Shown here: in pieces, positions 1 to 10,056 of the stretch
How positions within the stretch are numbered: position 1 is the first letter of the stretch
Layout of the letters: each line of letters begins with the position of its first letter
Made by a program: the position numbers and the translations under genes
The notes under the pieces: generated by a model
Seen by the model: the letters and a program-made list of their open reading frames with translations, nothing else
What the model was told of the DNA's origin: nothing
The model's database searches: none
From: Homalodisca vitripennis
Taxonomy: Eukaryota > Arthropoda > Insecta > Hemiptera > Cicadellidae
DNA length: 64,000 nucleotides
NCBI RefSeq assembly: GCF_021130785.1
Contig: NC_060208.1
Coordinates: 56,118,501 to 56,182,500 of the forward strand
Direction: 5' to 3'

Positions 1-3000
1 TTATAACAATAATAATATTTTTAACAATGATTCTATCCATATGTCAACGTAGAATGATTTTAACTGTTGTAAAATAAATGCTGTAATATTCATTTGTAGA
101 AGAAAATTACTATTGAAAAAAAAACATAATGCAAATTTTTACGGCATTAGTAAAAAATTAAATGTACATTTTAGTCTTAAATAGGAATTTGGACATTGTA
201 AGCTTAGAACTATGTATTTTAACCTAAAGTGCACAAGAATGTCATTACAATGATATAGCCTACGCTTTAAAACACGATACTTTCAAACTATACCGTCTAT
301 TATTTGATACGTGAATGCCATTACAATGTGGTATTGATGGAGTTTTCTTAGTTCTGATTAATTTTATAATATTAAGTTGATTTTATGACACACCCAAAGA
401 TGTTAAACAATGAAGTTTATACGGCCGGGTTTACACTGCTCGTGTTATGAATACTGTTAAACATTATTATGTTTGTTCGCCATAAAACTTCACACTGAAC
501 CGCCATAATCTTGTGATAAACATTCACTTGCATTAATTTACATGTTTTAACATATTAGAGTCAGTAGGTAAATGAAGGACTTAACATTAAGATATTAGTA
601 AATGTTTAAACAGATAAAGTGAAAGGATTTCTTTATAATGTTTTGTACGTAGTTAACTTTTATCAATATTAAGTTATTTGAATTTTACAGTTATTACTAA
701 AAATATGGAATTGCATACTTTTGGACATTCAGTTTCAATCCTGCAAAATAAATAGAACATTGATGGAGTGAAAATGTAAATTTACTAGTCACAAAAACTT
801 TACAACTTAATTTAACTATAAGATGAAAAATTAACTTGATTTTAAAACATTCTTACATTTTTAATAAGAACTACTTAATTTATATATGTCTAGTGTTTTA
901 CATTTAGACCAGTTAAGGAGTAAAAGTTTATGTGGGTTAGTCTTTAGGATTAGTCGGTAAGCATTTCATCCTTCAGAGTTTGGATGTTTGCCATCCGACT
1001 ATGACAGCAATAATTGTTTTCACATTTCCCCATGGTAAATATCAAATAAACTAACTACAATACAGATATTAGTTAAATTGTGTTTTATGATAGTAGGCTA
1101 TAAAACATCCTTAAGAAGGTGATAGTAACACCTGAGAAGGACCTGGACGAGTAAATTGTTAAAGCTTTCATCATTCAGAATCGACCTTTAGTTTTATGTC
1201 CAATGTATGCAGCTTGCTCTGCTGGAATATTATGTTCTCGTCAAGAACAGCAAAAATGTGGCTGTAGCTAAGTTTTCCAACAGCTTAAAGGAACCGATGA
1301 CATTTATATTGGAACTGCTAGAAAGTTTTTACGAAGTTATATGAATTCGACAGCGCTGCAGAGTGAAGTGGATATAACATAAAATATATCGGATTAAATA
1401 TTAAAAATAGAAAATCAGTATTTCATTGTCTTAGACTTAACTTAAACTCTGGCTTTCGCATTTAATTTAAATACATATAAATATTTACTCCAAATGGCTG
1501 TTGGAACGACACATTTTTCGTTCCACATTCTATTTTGTTTTATTTAAAAATGTATAAAAAATTACAGTCAAATTTTACTTTTATTGGATGTAAATTTCAA
1601 TAGCATACTACCCAAATAAAATTATTAAAATAATGAGTGTCAAGTACATTTTTTATATCTATACTAGGTTCTTTTGTTATTTGGCTTTACAAAGTTTTCA
1701 ACAGACACCATTTTGTTAATATTAAAGAAATTAACAAATTATTTTTTCTCATTGTCTTCTTATTTATTTGAAATATTTAAATTCGTTTCATCTATTCAAA
1801 CCTATACGCCAAATTTATTTTGGTTTTTCAGCTTAACTAGTTTTAGAGGCAACAAAATTTTTAACAAATAACAAATGGCTGCTAGCGGCTAAACAAGACG
1901 TTTTCTCGTCCTATGTTCATATGCAATTTTTTGTTTGAAATGATGAGTAATATTAGCCACAAAAGTTTGTGACACCCTTTTGATGAACATATGTATATAT
2001 AGTTTTGGTTTTATTACATTATACGTTTTGATTAATGCAGACCGAATCTAATGTTACTGGGAAATCTAAAAACTCCTATGAATATATGAAACTCACATAT
2101 TAATGGCAGTAGTGTTGGTAATACAAACCCATTGCATACATGATTGTTCTCTTTTCTGCATCATTATCAGAGGAGATATAGAATGTCCAAACTTCCAGAA
2201 AAGTTTCAACTGTAGGTTCCATTTCGAGGCCGGTGCACAGAACGGTCTGCTTTACAAAAGGTGGGATCCTAGAACATAAGTGTCAACAAGTAAATATTTA
2301 TTCAAGGTGTAAATGTTTAGATCAATAATCTCAATCCACATAATCACTAGAACATAAAATAATAATATTTATCGGTGATACCAATGCTAAAACATTTATA
2401 TCAAATCAACCCTTGTCAGTAATGAAAATGACACACGAACAAATATTATTTTGGCACCTGTACGATAGTAGGCCATGCTTATAGTTTCATATTCATGCAC
2501 ATCACGCCCCTTCATAAGAGAACAGTGTACCGATTGTATTAAATAATAATTCTGGGGTAACTGGATTACGGGTGGAAGGAGTAGGCCCAGATGAATGATA
2601 AGGGCTGGGCTGTACAAAAGAGGCTGCTATCGGCGAGGCGCGCATCGCAGATGGCAGTGTTTGATAACGAAATTGAGAGGTGGGGTGAGGTAGACGTGCC
2701 GTACCTCCGTCTCAGTTAATCGGAAGTGATTTTAACGAGTAGAGTTGAAAGTGCTCAGAATAAATCTTTTTGCTAATCGTCATCGATCCTGCGGATGCTT
2801 TCAGCAATTTTTTGATTTTTAAATCTCTAACACTGAAGATTTTTTGATTTTTAAATCTCTAACACTGAAGAATATTTTGATTTTAAATCTCTATCACTGA
2901 AGAATACTTTTAAAGTAAAGTAAAGAAAATTAGTAACAAATATAATTGAATTTTGAAGATAAATTAAAGTGAAGAATTGCCAGATCAGATTAGAGTGTGA

Positions 3001-4255
3001 ATGTTTGAATTTGGAAAATTGAATAAAAGACAAGCTGTAAGAACTTTGTACATTTTGGGAGTGAAGAATATATTACAAGTTTGAATTTAAAAGTCGTCAA
3101 GAAGTTTTTATTTTAATTCCAGTTATTATTGTTAAGAAGAAGTTTTATTTTAGTTTCAACTTTATTTATTTCAGAAGATTTTCTTTTATTTTTAAACCCT
3201 TCACAAAAGTTTATTTTAAATTTCAAAGCTAACCCCTCATGTGCCAGTAAAACGGTACAACAGTACTCGTATTTTTCTGGCTGTGAAACATAAAGGCAAG
3301 ATAAAGTCAACAATCGCAGCTTTTTTAATATTATTTTGCATGACTCTGTGTCCCAAATTGGTAATGTATTCAACATGTTTTATTAAGTCGGGATATTTTA
3401 AACTCCGCTCCTGCGTCGTCGTCCCAAAATGTCAAACTGTAGTACAAATGTGAGTAAATCGGCCCACAATACACAGTCATCAGTACCTGAGTAGAATAAT
3501 ATTTAACCTCCCTGCTCAAGACATAAACCCCTGAGGATAGCTCTGAATACATAAAGTTGATGTGAACATCCCAGGTCTAACCTTGATCAAGGTGTATTCC
3601 TATGGATTTATTTAATGTATGAACTTTTCAACCATGTTCATACTTCTCAAACTCATACTCTCAATGCATCCAGCATGGCGGACACACCACACTAAGTGCA
3701 ACGAACAGTTGGTAAACTTTTGTTATTATATTCATCAACAGTATGCATATAAAATATATTTGGAAGTAGTGGCCATTTATAAATGGCCATAAATAAACAA
3801 ACAATGAGCATAATACATGAATAATTTCCTTAAAATAAATTGTATTTAAATAACGAATCATTTTCATAAATGACTTTAATTAAAAACGCGTAGTCATACA
3901 CAATCAAAAAACATTAGACTTTCTAAAACTACAATATCTCATGTATGTACTGTAAAACTCACGTTTTTTATCTCCTGCCGTTTTTATTTGAGTCTAATCA
4001 CAAAAATGCCTAAATTTAGTATTACTCTAAATGCCTGCAATTCCTCGTGAATTCATCAAAACAAATTTCTACTTCTTCTGTCTTCAGTGAAGTTATGTTA
4101 ATGACTTTAAAATATGAAATAAAAATATTTCCTCTACAAAAAGCTATTGCACTACCTAACTTTGCCTACTTATACGGTATAGTATATGAAATAGGAAGAT
4201 TTCAGTAGAAGGATTATGACTGAAACATTGACTTAGACAGTATAAGGAGACTAAC
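1..4255. other. AT-rich stretch with no recognised gene
   Basis: No frame here gives a recognisable protein or a convincing exon with matching splice sites. It holds a three-unit tandem repeat (2808-2903) and, at about 1958-1985, one copy of a short motif (AGTTTGTGACACCCTTTT) that recurs near 15015-15045 on the minus strand and at 17008-17034. It lies downstream of the minus-strand aminopeptidase exons, so the remaining 3' exons of that gene would be expected here or beyond the left edge, but I could not find them. Confidence 0.5.
2808..2903. repeat. Short tandem repeat, about 32-bp unit, three copies
   Basis: A unit reading roughly TTTTTTGATTTTTAAATCTC followed by TAACACTGAAGA occurs three times in a row. 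The first two copies are nearly identical and the third has a few substitutions and a shorter T run. No coding frame runs through it. Confidence 0.85.
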
Positions 4256-4446
4256 TCGTATGAGGAATTCTTGCGCCAGACGTCAAATGTGTTCTTAGTT
4301 AATATTCTACACTCAGGGAGACCGACTTCACAAGAAAAGAGTCCTGCCGCCGCCACTGTCGTTGTAAACAAGAAATTGTCTTTGTTTGGTCCAAGGTTTC
4401 CCAAAAGGAAATTGAATGCCGGTAGCATAGTCCTGCGGGCGTACTC
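4256..4446 (-). CDS. Aminopeptidase N (M1 family) exon, ERAP1-like C-terminal domain
   Basis: Minus-strand exon of 191 nt. It is preceded by a strong acceptor (pyrimidine-rich tract ending TTTTCAG) and can end at a GTTAGT donor after 63 codons in phase 2; the donor choice is uncertain. The peptide starts EYARRTMLPAFNFLLG and contains LFSCEVGLPEC followed by an F-D-V-W, matching the helical ERAP1-like domain of M1 aminopeptidases, where a cysteine-containing helix and a G-x-P/D-x-C turn precede a conserved tryptophan. Family members are mostly membrane-anchored zinc exopeptidases; insect gut forms are also known Bt-toxin receptors. The catalytic HEXXH part is not in this exon. It lies 267 nt downstream of the preceding exon and continues the same domain without a gap. 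Unlike its neighbour it has no frameshift. Confidence 0.85.
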
Positions 4447-4713
4447 CTGAAAAGAAAAACACATGGTTAAAAACAGCGAGTTAAAAATTTCAAATGAAGC
4501 GTATTTTCAACGCTTCACAAAATAAAAAAACCGAAAATTTTTTCAAAACGAATGAAAATAATACTTGTGAAGAAGAATATTATAGGCGTGAAACTGCAGA
4601 CAGTTTAGTACACTGTTCAAAAATGAAGTTACAATTAGGCAGATATTTGTAACGCAATAAACTATTATTAATACACATGTATCAACTTTATGTATGTCTG
4701 AGTGGATGCATAC

Positions 4714-4992
4714 CTGAAGACCATCTCCGGTGGGTGTGTTGTAATAGATATTGATCAAGAACCTCATATTGACAAAGAAAGCGTTTCCATGGAGCAAAAG
4801 CTCTCTCCTCTGGAAGATAGTTGGTTAGGCCAAAAGGTTGTGACGTAGTCCAGGTGACCGGTCTGGGCCAAGTGGAATGCAATCATCAATTATCTGAGCC
4901 CTGTTGATGTCGCTGATCCTTGTGAAGTTGGAGTCCAGTTGTGACTTGAGCTTGGCCCAGTTGGCGGCATCATAGTTCACTCTGTAGTACCT
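4714..4992 (-). pseudogene. Aminopeptidase N exon with three single-base insertions
   Basis: Minus-strand exon bounded by a TTTTCAG acceptor and a CAG|GTATGC donor, 279 nt. Three frames read in turn give the diagnostic start of the ERAP1-like domain of M1 aminopeptidases: RYYRVNYDAANW, then INRAQIIDD, then HLAQTGHLDYVTTF, then LTNYLPEERAFAPW, then FFVNMRFLINIYYNTPTGD. The frame slips by one extra base three times: near 4881-4882 (an extra T on the coding strand), within 4832-4835 (four instead of three Ts) and within 4783-4785 (an extra A). Without these the exon is 276 nt, exactly 92 codons, phase 0. All residues typical of the family are otherwise kept, so either this is a very young pseudogene or the bases are homopolymer errors of the assembly. 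Exons for the zinc-binding domain were not found upstream. Confidence 0.85.
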
Positions 4993-7490
4993 CTGAAAAT
5001 CATCCATTTTAACAGTACAATTTGATGACGTTTACTGTTATTACAGTAAAGTTAATATTAGAATTATTAGCAATTCGAGAAATTAGAGAATATTAGAGAA
5101 TTAGCAATTAATATTAGAATAATTTCCAATAATTTAAGAAATAAGAATTAATTAATGTCATAACAAAATTAAGCCAGTTAACTAAGACATTCAGTCCATT
5201 TTTAATGATGGAGCTCATAATTTTATTATCCATGGATGTTAAAATATTAACATCCATGTTATTATGTTATTGTTATTATATTGGTTGTAATAACCAATTC
5301 TGTGATTTACTCAACAATGAATGATATTTTTGATTCAAGATTGTGTTAATTATTTCATAAGTTGTATTAAACCGGCCATATGTAATCTTTCGTCGTAATC
5401 GGTAAGGTTATTTAGAAGAGAGGGCTAAAAATATCCTTAACCCTGCATAAAAAGTGCATTTTATGACTAAGTTTTCTTTTCGCCCCAATCTTATTCTTTA
5501 AAGATTCATTTATTATGATTAGCTTTTTGTAGATTAACTGTGTATTGATTATCACTCAATACTTAAGACATCAGACAGAATACTTAAACTTAAAAAAACT
5601 GGTGAAATTACATCATTTATTTAATAGTGTGTTCTAAGAATTCCAGCCACATGCATGGGCTTGTTATTGGGACTTAAACTACACTTCATCATCAATTTAA
5701 TTCGTCTTATGTGTTTGTATTATTCTGAATAATTTATGATATTTTTATTAACAGTTTTATAATCTAACCAGATAAGCAATGTTATAATATTTGTATGAGT
5801 CTACTATATTTGATATTGTATTTATGAAAGAAGTGACTATATGTTAAATATAATATGAAATAATTTTCAATGTTAAATCCGAGCTAGTAAATCTGTAGAG
5901 AGTATTTAGAGAGAATATCTCTAATAACTCTACTAGAGTAGTTTTCAAAATATTTAACAAAACATCCATAACAAATATTAAAATCAGTAGCAATTGTAAT
6001 TTGTTCTTTGACATCTTATTTTATAGACAGGCTATAAATAAAATATATTTAGTAATAACTTATTCGTATTCCTGTTTTGTCTAGAGGTTATTTGTAATTA
6101 ATTGTTAAATTCGATATTGAAAGAAATATTGATGTTCTTCGCGAAATGGGTATTTATTTTGAACAGTAACTGCATTAAAAGGCTTACACCGAGAAGTCTG
6201 TACTTTACGCAAAGACCGAAATGACAGCTCCCGCTGTGGTGTAGGAAGCACGTTTATAGTCGTTACGTTGGATACACATGTATAATACTTAAATGTTGGA
6301 TTATGGAGGACTGGAAGGCCCAGAATAACCTGATAAGTAGGTCTCAAATGCTGAACTTTGTACAGCCACCATAGTTAATAAGACTGTCAATCAGTGACTG
6401 TCATTATCACTTGAGGCAGATGTGAAACATATGACAGGTAACGTGAGACTGTGGTAGGTTTCAGCCAAAATTGATAGTTTCCCACGTCATCAGCTATGAT
6501 TGTGGTCTTCACCAGGAGCTCAGTAGTCATTTTTTAATGACATGATGTCCACCATGCAGCCAACACTCTTCAGCCTTATAAGAGTAAGGATTTTCAGTAG
6601 CATGATGCCTCCAAAAGCATAAGTCAGGTTTCCAATAGCTGTCTTGTAAACTGTAGTAACATCCTCCCGTTGAAGTCCCTGAGCCCACTGGAGTAACTTT
6701 TACTACATTTCCAAAATAAATGATTGTTCGGAGTGTTGCGAAAACCAAAACACTCACAAAACTCACTCCACGGAGTGTTATTGTCGCCCATTATCCAAAA
6801 TTCGCATTCCATACAGCAAATAAACTGGAATAATAACTAAAAATTATATAATAACTAAACATAATAACTAATAAATAAACTTTCAGTCCGTGGAATGAGC
6901 AATACCTATATTTTAGCCAATGTCTGAATTAATCATTCGTGAATAACGTCTATCAAAATGTTAAGACGTCTTACTTCTGTATTCTTACATACTTGAGAAT
7001 ATAAAGTATAAATAAGTTACCAAAATAACTAAAATGACGCTTGAACGTTTAAGGTTTATTTCTAAATTTTTAAACTGACTCATACTTAATACAAACATGC
7101 ACTAAGTAATCCACCTTGCCTTACAGTGGCGATGTGGAGTGGAACAAGTGTAATCTCTGAATCAGTTCATAAGTGAAATTGATTTGTGCAAAAATCGACA
7201 CATAAACCACTTGTAAATACCAACGCTATCATAGTCACCCTTATAAAATGTTTACCACGACTGCACTGAAAATAAAAAAGTACAAGAACACATTTTTTGT
7301 TTTCTAGCTATGTGCAAAAGAAAAGAACTTGTATTATTAATTTTCTCTCTTGCATTTAATAATCATCTATGCGAATAAACATAGATCATATTAAATCCTT
7401 TTAATAACATAAATGTTGAACCTACAAAAAAAAATTAATAATAAGCCAAGTTCTACTTTTTTTTTGTCTGTAGCACAAAAAACAAGTTGT
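4993..7490. other. No recognised gene; presumed aminopeptidase intron or flank
   Basis: AT-rich sequence upstream (in gene direction) of the aminopeptidase exons. A minus-strand stretch at about 6410-6830 is open in several overlapping frames and less AT-rich than its surroundings, but none of its peptides resembles the M1 catalytic domain or another family I know. No splice sites could be tied to it. Confidence 0.4.
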
Positions 7491-7495
7491 CCGAG

Positions 7496-7594
7496 CCCCC
7501 CCCCCCCCCCACCCCCCCCCCCCCCCACCCCCCCCCCCCCCCACCCCCCCCCCCCCCCACCCCCCCCCCCCCCCACCCCCCCCCCCCCCCACCC
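7496..7594. repeat. (C15A)6 minisatellite with exact 16-bp period
   Basis: Six consecutive units of fifteen C followed by one A; the As sit at 7511, 7527, 7543, 7559, 7575 and 7591, exactly 16 apart. The array ends with CCC. The complementary strand is almost pure G and could form G-quadruplexes, while the C strand could form i-motifs. The polyproline and polyglycine open frames across it are products of the repeat, not genes. A second array of the same design lies at 14022-14120. Confidence 0.95.
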
Positions 7595-7697
7595 AAAAGA
7601 TTCTGGAATTCTAAAATAGATTGAATCTCTTGTTATTAGCTGAAGTCTAAATAATACAGCTTTATTTCCAATAGAAGCATTTTTTTCAAAACGGTGT

Positions 7698-7973
7698 TTA
7701 TGTGTATACAATATCCGAAATGAACATACTGCAAAAGATCGAAAAGTCCTCCCTCCCCTTGATCTGGGATCGCTCTTGATCGTAAGTGAACATCAAGTGT
7801 AGAGCCACGGCCACCAGAGGAGGCAAGAGAGCAGAAACCGGATAGTCCAGGAAGCAGACGGTTATGCAAGGACCGACCAACGATGAGATCACTGTTAAAC
7901 CTAGGTGGTAGCGGCTGATATAATTGTTACTCCCCCGGCCTGTCTGCAGAAGGTCCGAGAACTCGGAGGGCAT
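7698..7973 (-). other. Unidentified coding-like open frame, hydrophobic
   Basis: A 91-codon minus-strand frame starting with an ATG in a fair context (GAAATG) and richer in GC than its surroundings. The predicted peptide has a hydrophobic middle (for example LGLTVISSLVGP and LLPPLVAVALHLMF) that could be one or two membrane segments. I do not recognise it, no flanking splice sites support it, and another minus-strand frame is open over part of the same DNA, so it may be chance or a decayed repeat. Confidence 0.15.
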
Positions 7974-8244
7974 TTCCCTGTCACGTGGGTCCTAGACAAG
8001 AACTAAACAGGCGTGTTTTGCCCCCCGATTGTAAATAACTCAGCTGTTTCTAACCGTGTTTGTAATTAACAGCTGGCGCACAAGTTCTGGGTAGAGAAGG
8101 ATTGTTTTATCACAGGAAAAAAATAGAAACACATAAGTCTCGCTTGCGGAGCATCTGCTCCTCAGCAAGATCGAACCGGCGCGGCGAGTACCAAAGCAGT
8201 TACCTATGGCGGGTCATTGCGTATCCACTATATTATAATGTGGA

Positions 8245-8830
8245 TAACCTAGATTGTTTTGAGTATCTTGATGATCAGATAAGACTACCAGATTAGAGAT
8301 GCTGCATCAAACATAGTTGTTTACACCACTATTTCAAATGAACATGAGGGTGACTTAATTAACCTAGATGAAACAGTTGATTCAGAAGGAAGGAATACCG
8401 GAGATCAACAGGTTGTGATGCACATAGTTTGTACCTACCTCAAGGAAAATGGAGCAACGAACTTGATTTAAGCCAAGCTGTAACAGTTTGATCCAGAAAG
8501 ATTTACTCCCAGATCAGCGATGCTACAAATCGGTAGTTGTTTAAACCATTCAACTGGAAATGAGGGTGGAATCTTAATTAGCCCTAAAATGTGTAAACAG
8601 TTCATCCAGGAGAGACTACTAAATACCAACATCAGAGTTGGCCTACACAAAGACATCAGTTGTATAAAACTATCTTCAATGAAATGAGAGTGTGACGTTA
8701 ATTAACCTAGATGAAACAGTTGATCAGAAGAATTATCAGACCACTGATAGTTGCACAAAACATAGTTTAATATAAAACTTATCAATGAAACGCATGAGTT
8801 TTAAGTAAACCTAGGACGATCAGGAATCCG
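8245..8830. repeat. Diverged tandem array, about 110-bp unit, five to six copies
   Basis: Units share the order CATAGTTGTTT, then ATGAGGGTGA, then TTAATTAACCTAGATGAAAC, then AGTTGATCAGAAG. Recognisable starts lie near 8313, 8424, 8534, 8655 and 8761, with a partial unit before 8313. Spacing is roughly 106-121 bp and the copies have drifted considerably, so this is an old satellite-like array. No continuous reading frame runs through it. Confidence 0.75.
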
Positions 8831-9872
8831 TCAGGGAAACTGTACTCCAACGAAAGTTGTAGGACACCAAATGCTGAAATAAATTGAGTATCCAAGTTCT
8901 GTTTTTTTTATTTTTTTACTCTGAAATATTCATTTTTATATATTTCTTTTTTAACTATATGTTTGATGCGGGCTACCCATCTATAAAAATCTTCTGACGA
9001 ATAACTGCGAGTAAACTATCGACTTTCCCATCAACAGATTAATTAAAACCTTTGATATAATAGTTTTATTTTTTCCATTGGAAATGTTAGTTCTAAGGTT
9101 CTAATTTCAAAGGCTAAAATTTAATTAGCTCTTCCCGAATGTCACTGTTAAAAATTGAACGTTCTGTAAACTCACTTACTTTACTCATGTAAATTACCCT
9201 TTCATAACAGCCCCGGTGATTTTAAACTGTGCTCTTTGCAATCATCGCCGAGCGATTTGCCAAGTTGATTTACAATTGTTCCTCTGTTGCAGTGCTGTTT
9301 TTTAACGCTCTGCGATCCTGACGGCAAATTACTAACAAATCTGTAATTTCCCAAGCCGTCCATCTATTGGAATGAGTTCGAAACGAAGCAAAGAGTGAAC
9401 CAGTTAAGGAATTTGGTAAATGGTGTTCAAATGCCTGCGGTCAAAAAACCTGGGGATTTTCCGCATTAAATTTATATTCAATTTATTAACATAGCAAAAT
9501 TTGGAAGTCGTCAACATCAACTAGTACAGGAGGAGTACAAGAAATACGCATAAAGATCGCCCAATATTAACATGAAAAATGCTCGGTATTACAGGAAATG
9601 TCTTATTATTCCTTGACGTGGTTAATGTATTTGTCTATACTAATATATTTATTATACTCGTATTAGTACATGCTTTATATCCTAAATTGTGATTACTATG
9701 CAGTTGACAACGCTTAGCATTACTTTGACGTAGTGTTTTTAGAATGCTTTAATAATAATCTATTATAAATAATAATAAACTTTAACCGTATTAAATTACA
9801 CAACCCTGAAAAAGTTTTTAAATTATCTTAATTCAATTTATATATGCGACCTGTTTCTAACAAACACTTCTG

Positions 9873-9878
9873 AATATA

Positions 9879-9928
<50 letters not shown>
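9873..9928. repeat. (TA)n microsatellite
   Basis: A run of alternating T and A with one early interruption. It lies about 60 bp from the 3' end of the minus-strand tRNA-like sequence and could be the tail of a SINE. Confidence 0.95.
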
Positions 9929-9936
<8 letters not shown>

Positions 9937-9985
9937 ATGTAATTATATAATTTGTATGAATGGCAATAGCTGAATTTAATTTCAA

Positions 9986-10055
9986 TGCTCCACCGGGACT
10001 CGAACCCGGATCTCTCAATTGCCGGGTGAATGTGCTACCATTACACCACAGAGCC
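9986..10055 (-). tRNA. Degenerate tRNA-Ala(GGC)-like sequence, probably a pseudogene or SINE head
   Basis: Read on the minus strand it has an acceptor strand GGCTCTG, a D-arm with the A-box-like GGTGTAATGGTAGC, an anticodon loop CCGGCAA with GGC in the anticodon position, and an intact T-arm with TTCGAGT flanked by CCGGG and CCCGG. The 3' acceptor strand pairs at six of seven positions. Faults: the innermost or outermost anticodon-stem pair is broken, position 33 is C instead of the near-invariant T, and the first acceptor pair is mismatched. These defects plus the nearby TA tail favour a tRNA-derived SINE or pseudogene over a working tRNA. No other copy was seen in the window. Confidence 0.6.
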
Positions 10056-10056
10056 C

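Noticed and set aside
3370..3552. Minus-strand frame containing TVYCGP and FWDDDAGAEF, considered as the next aminopeptidase exon
   Set aside because: The VYC resemblance is short, the following residues do not fit the family, and the splice acceptor that would be needed lies out of frame.
6410..6830. Minus-strand overlapping frames between the aminopeptidase exons and the first C-rich array
   Set aside because: Considered as upstream aminopeptidase exons or another domain, but no catalytic motif (GAMEN, HEXXH) or collinear family pattern is present.
7391..7711. Polyproline (plus) and polyglycine (minus) open frames of up to 106 codons
   Set aside because: They exist only because the (C15A)n repeat lacks stops in every frame; nothing outside the repeat looks coding. 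The same holds for the frame at 14013-14222.
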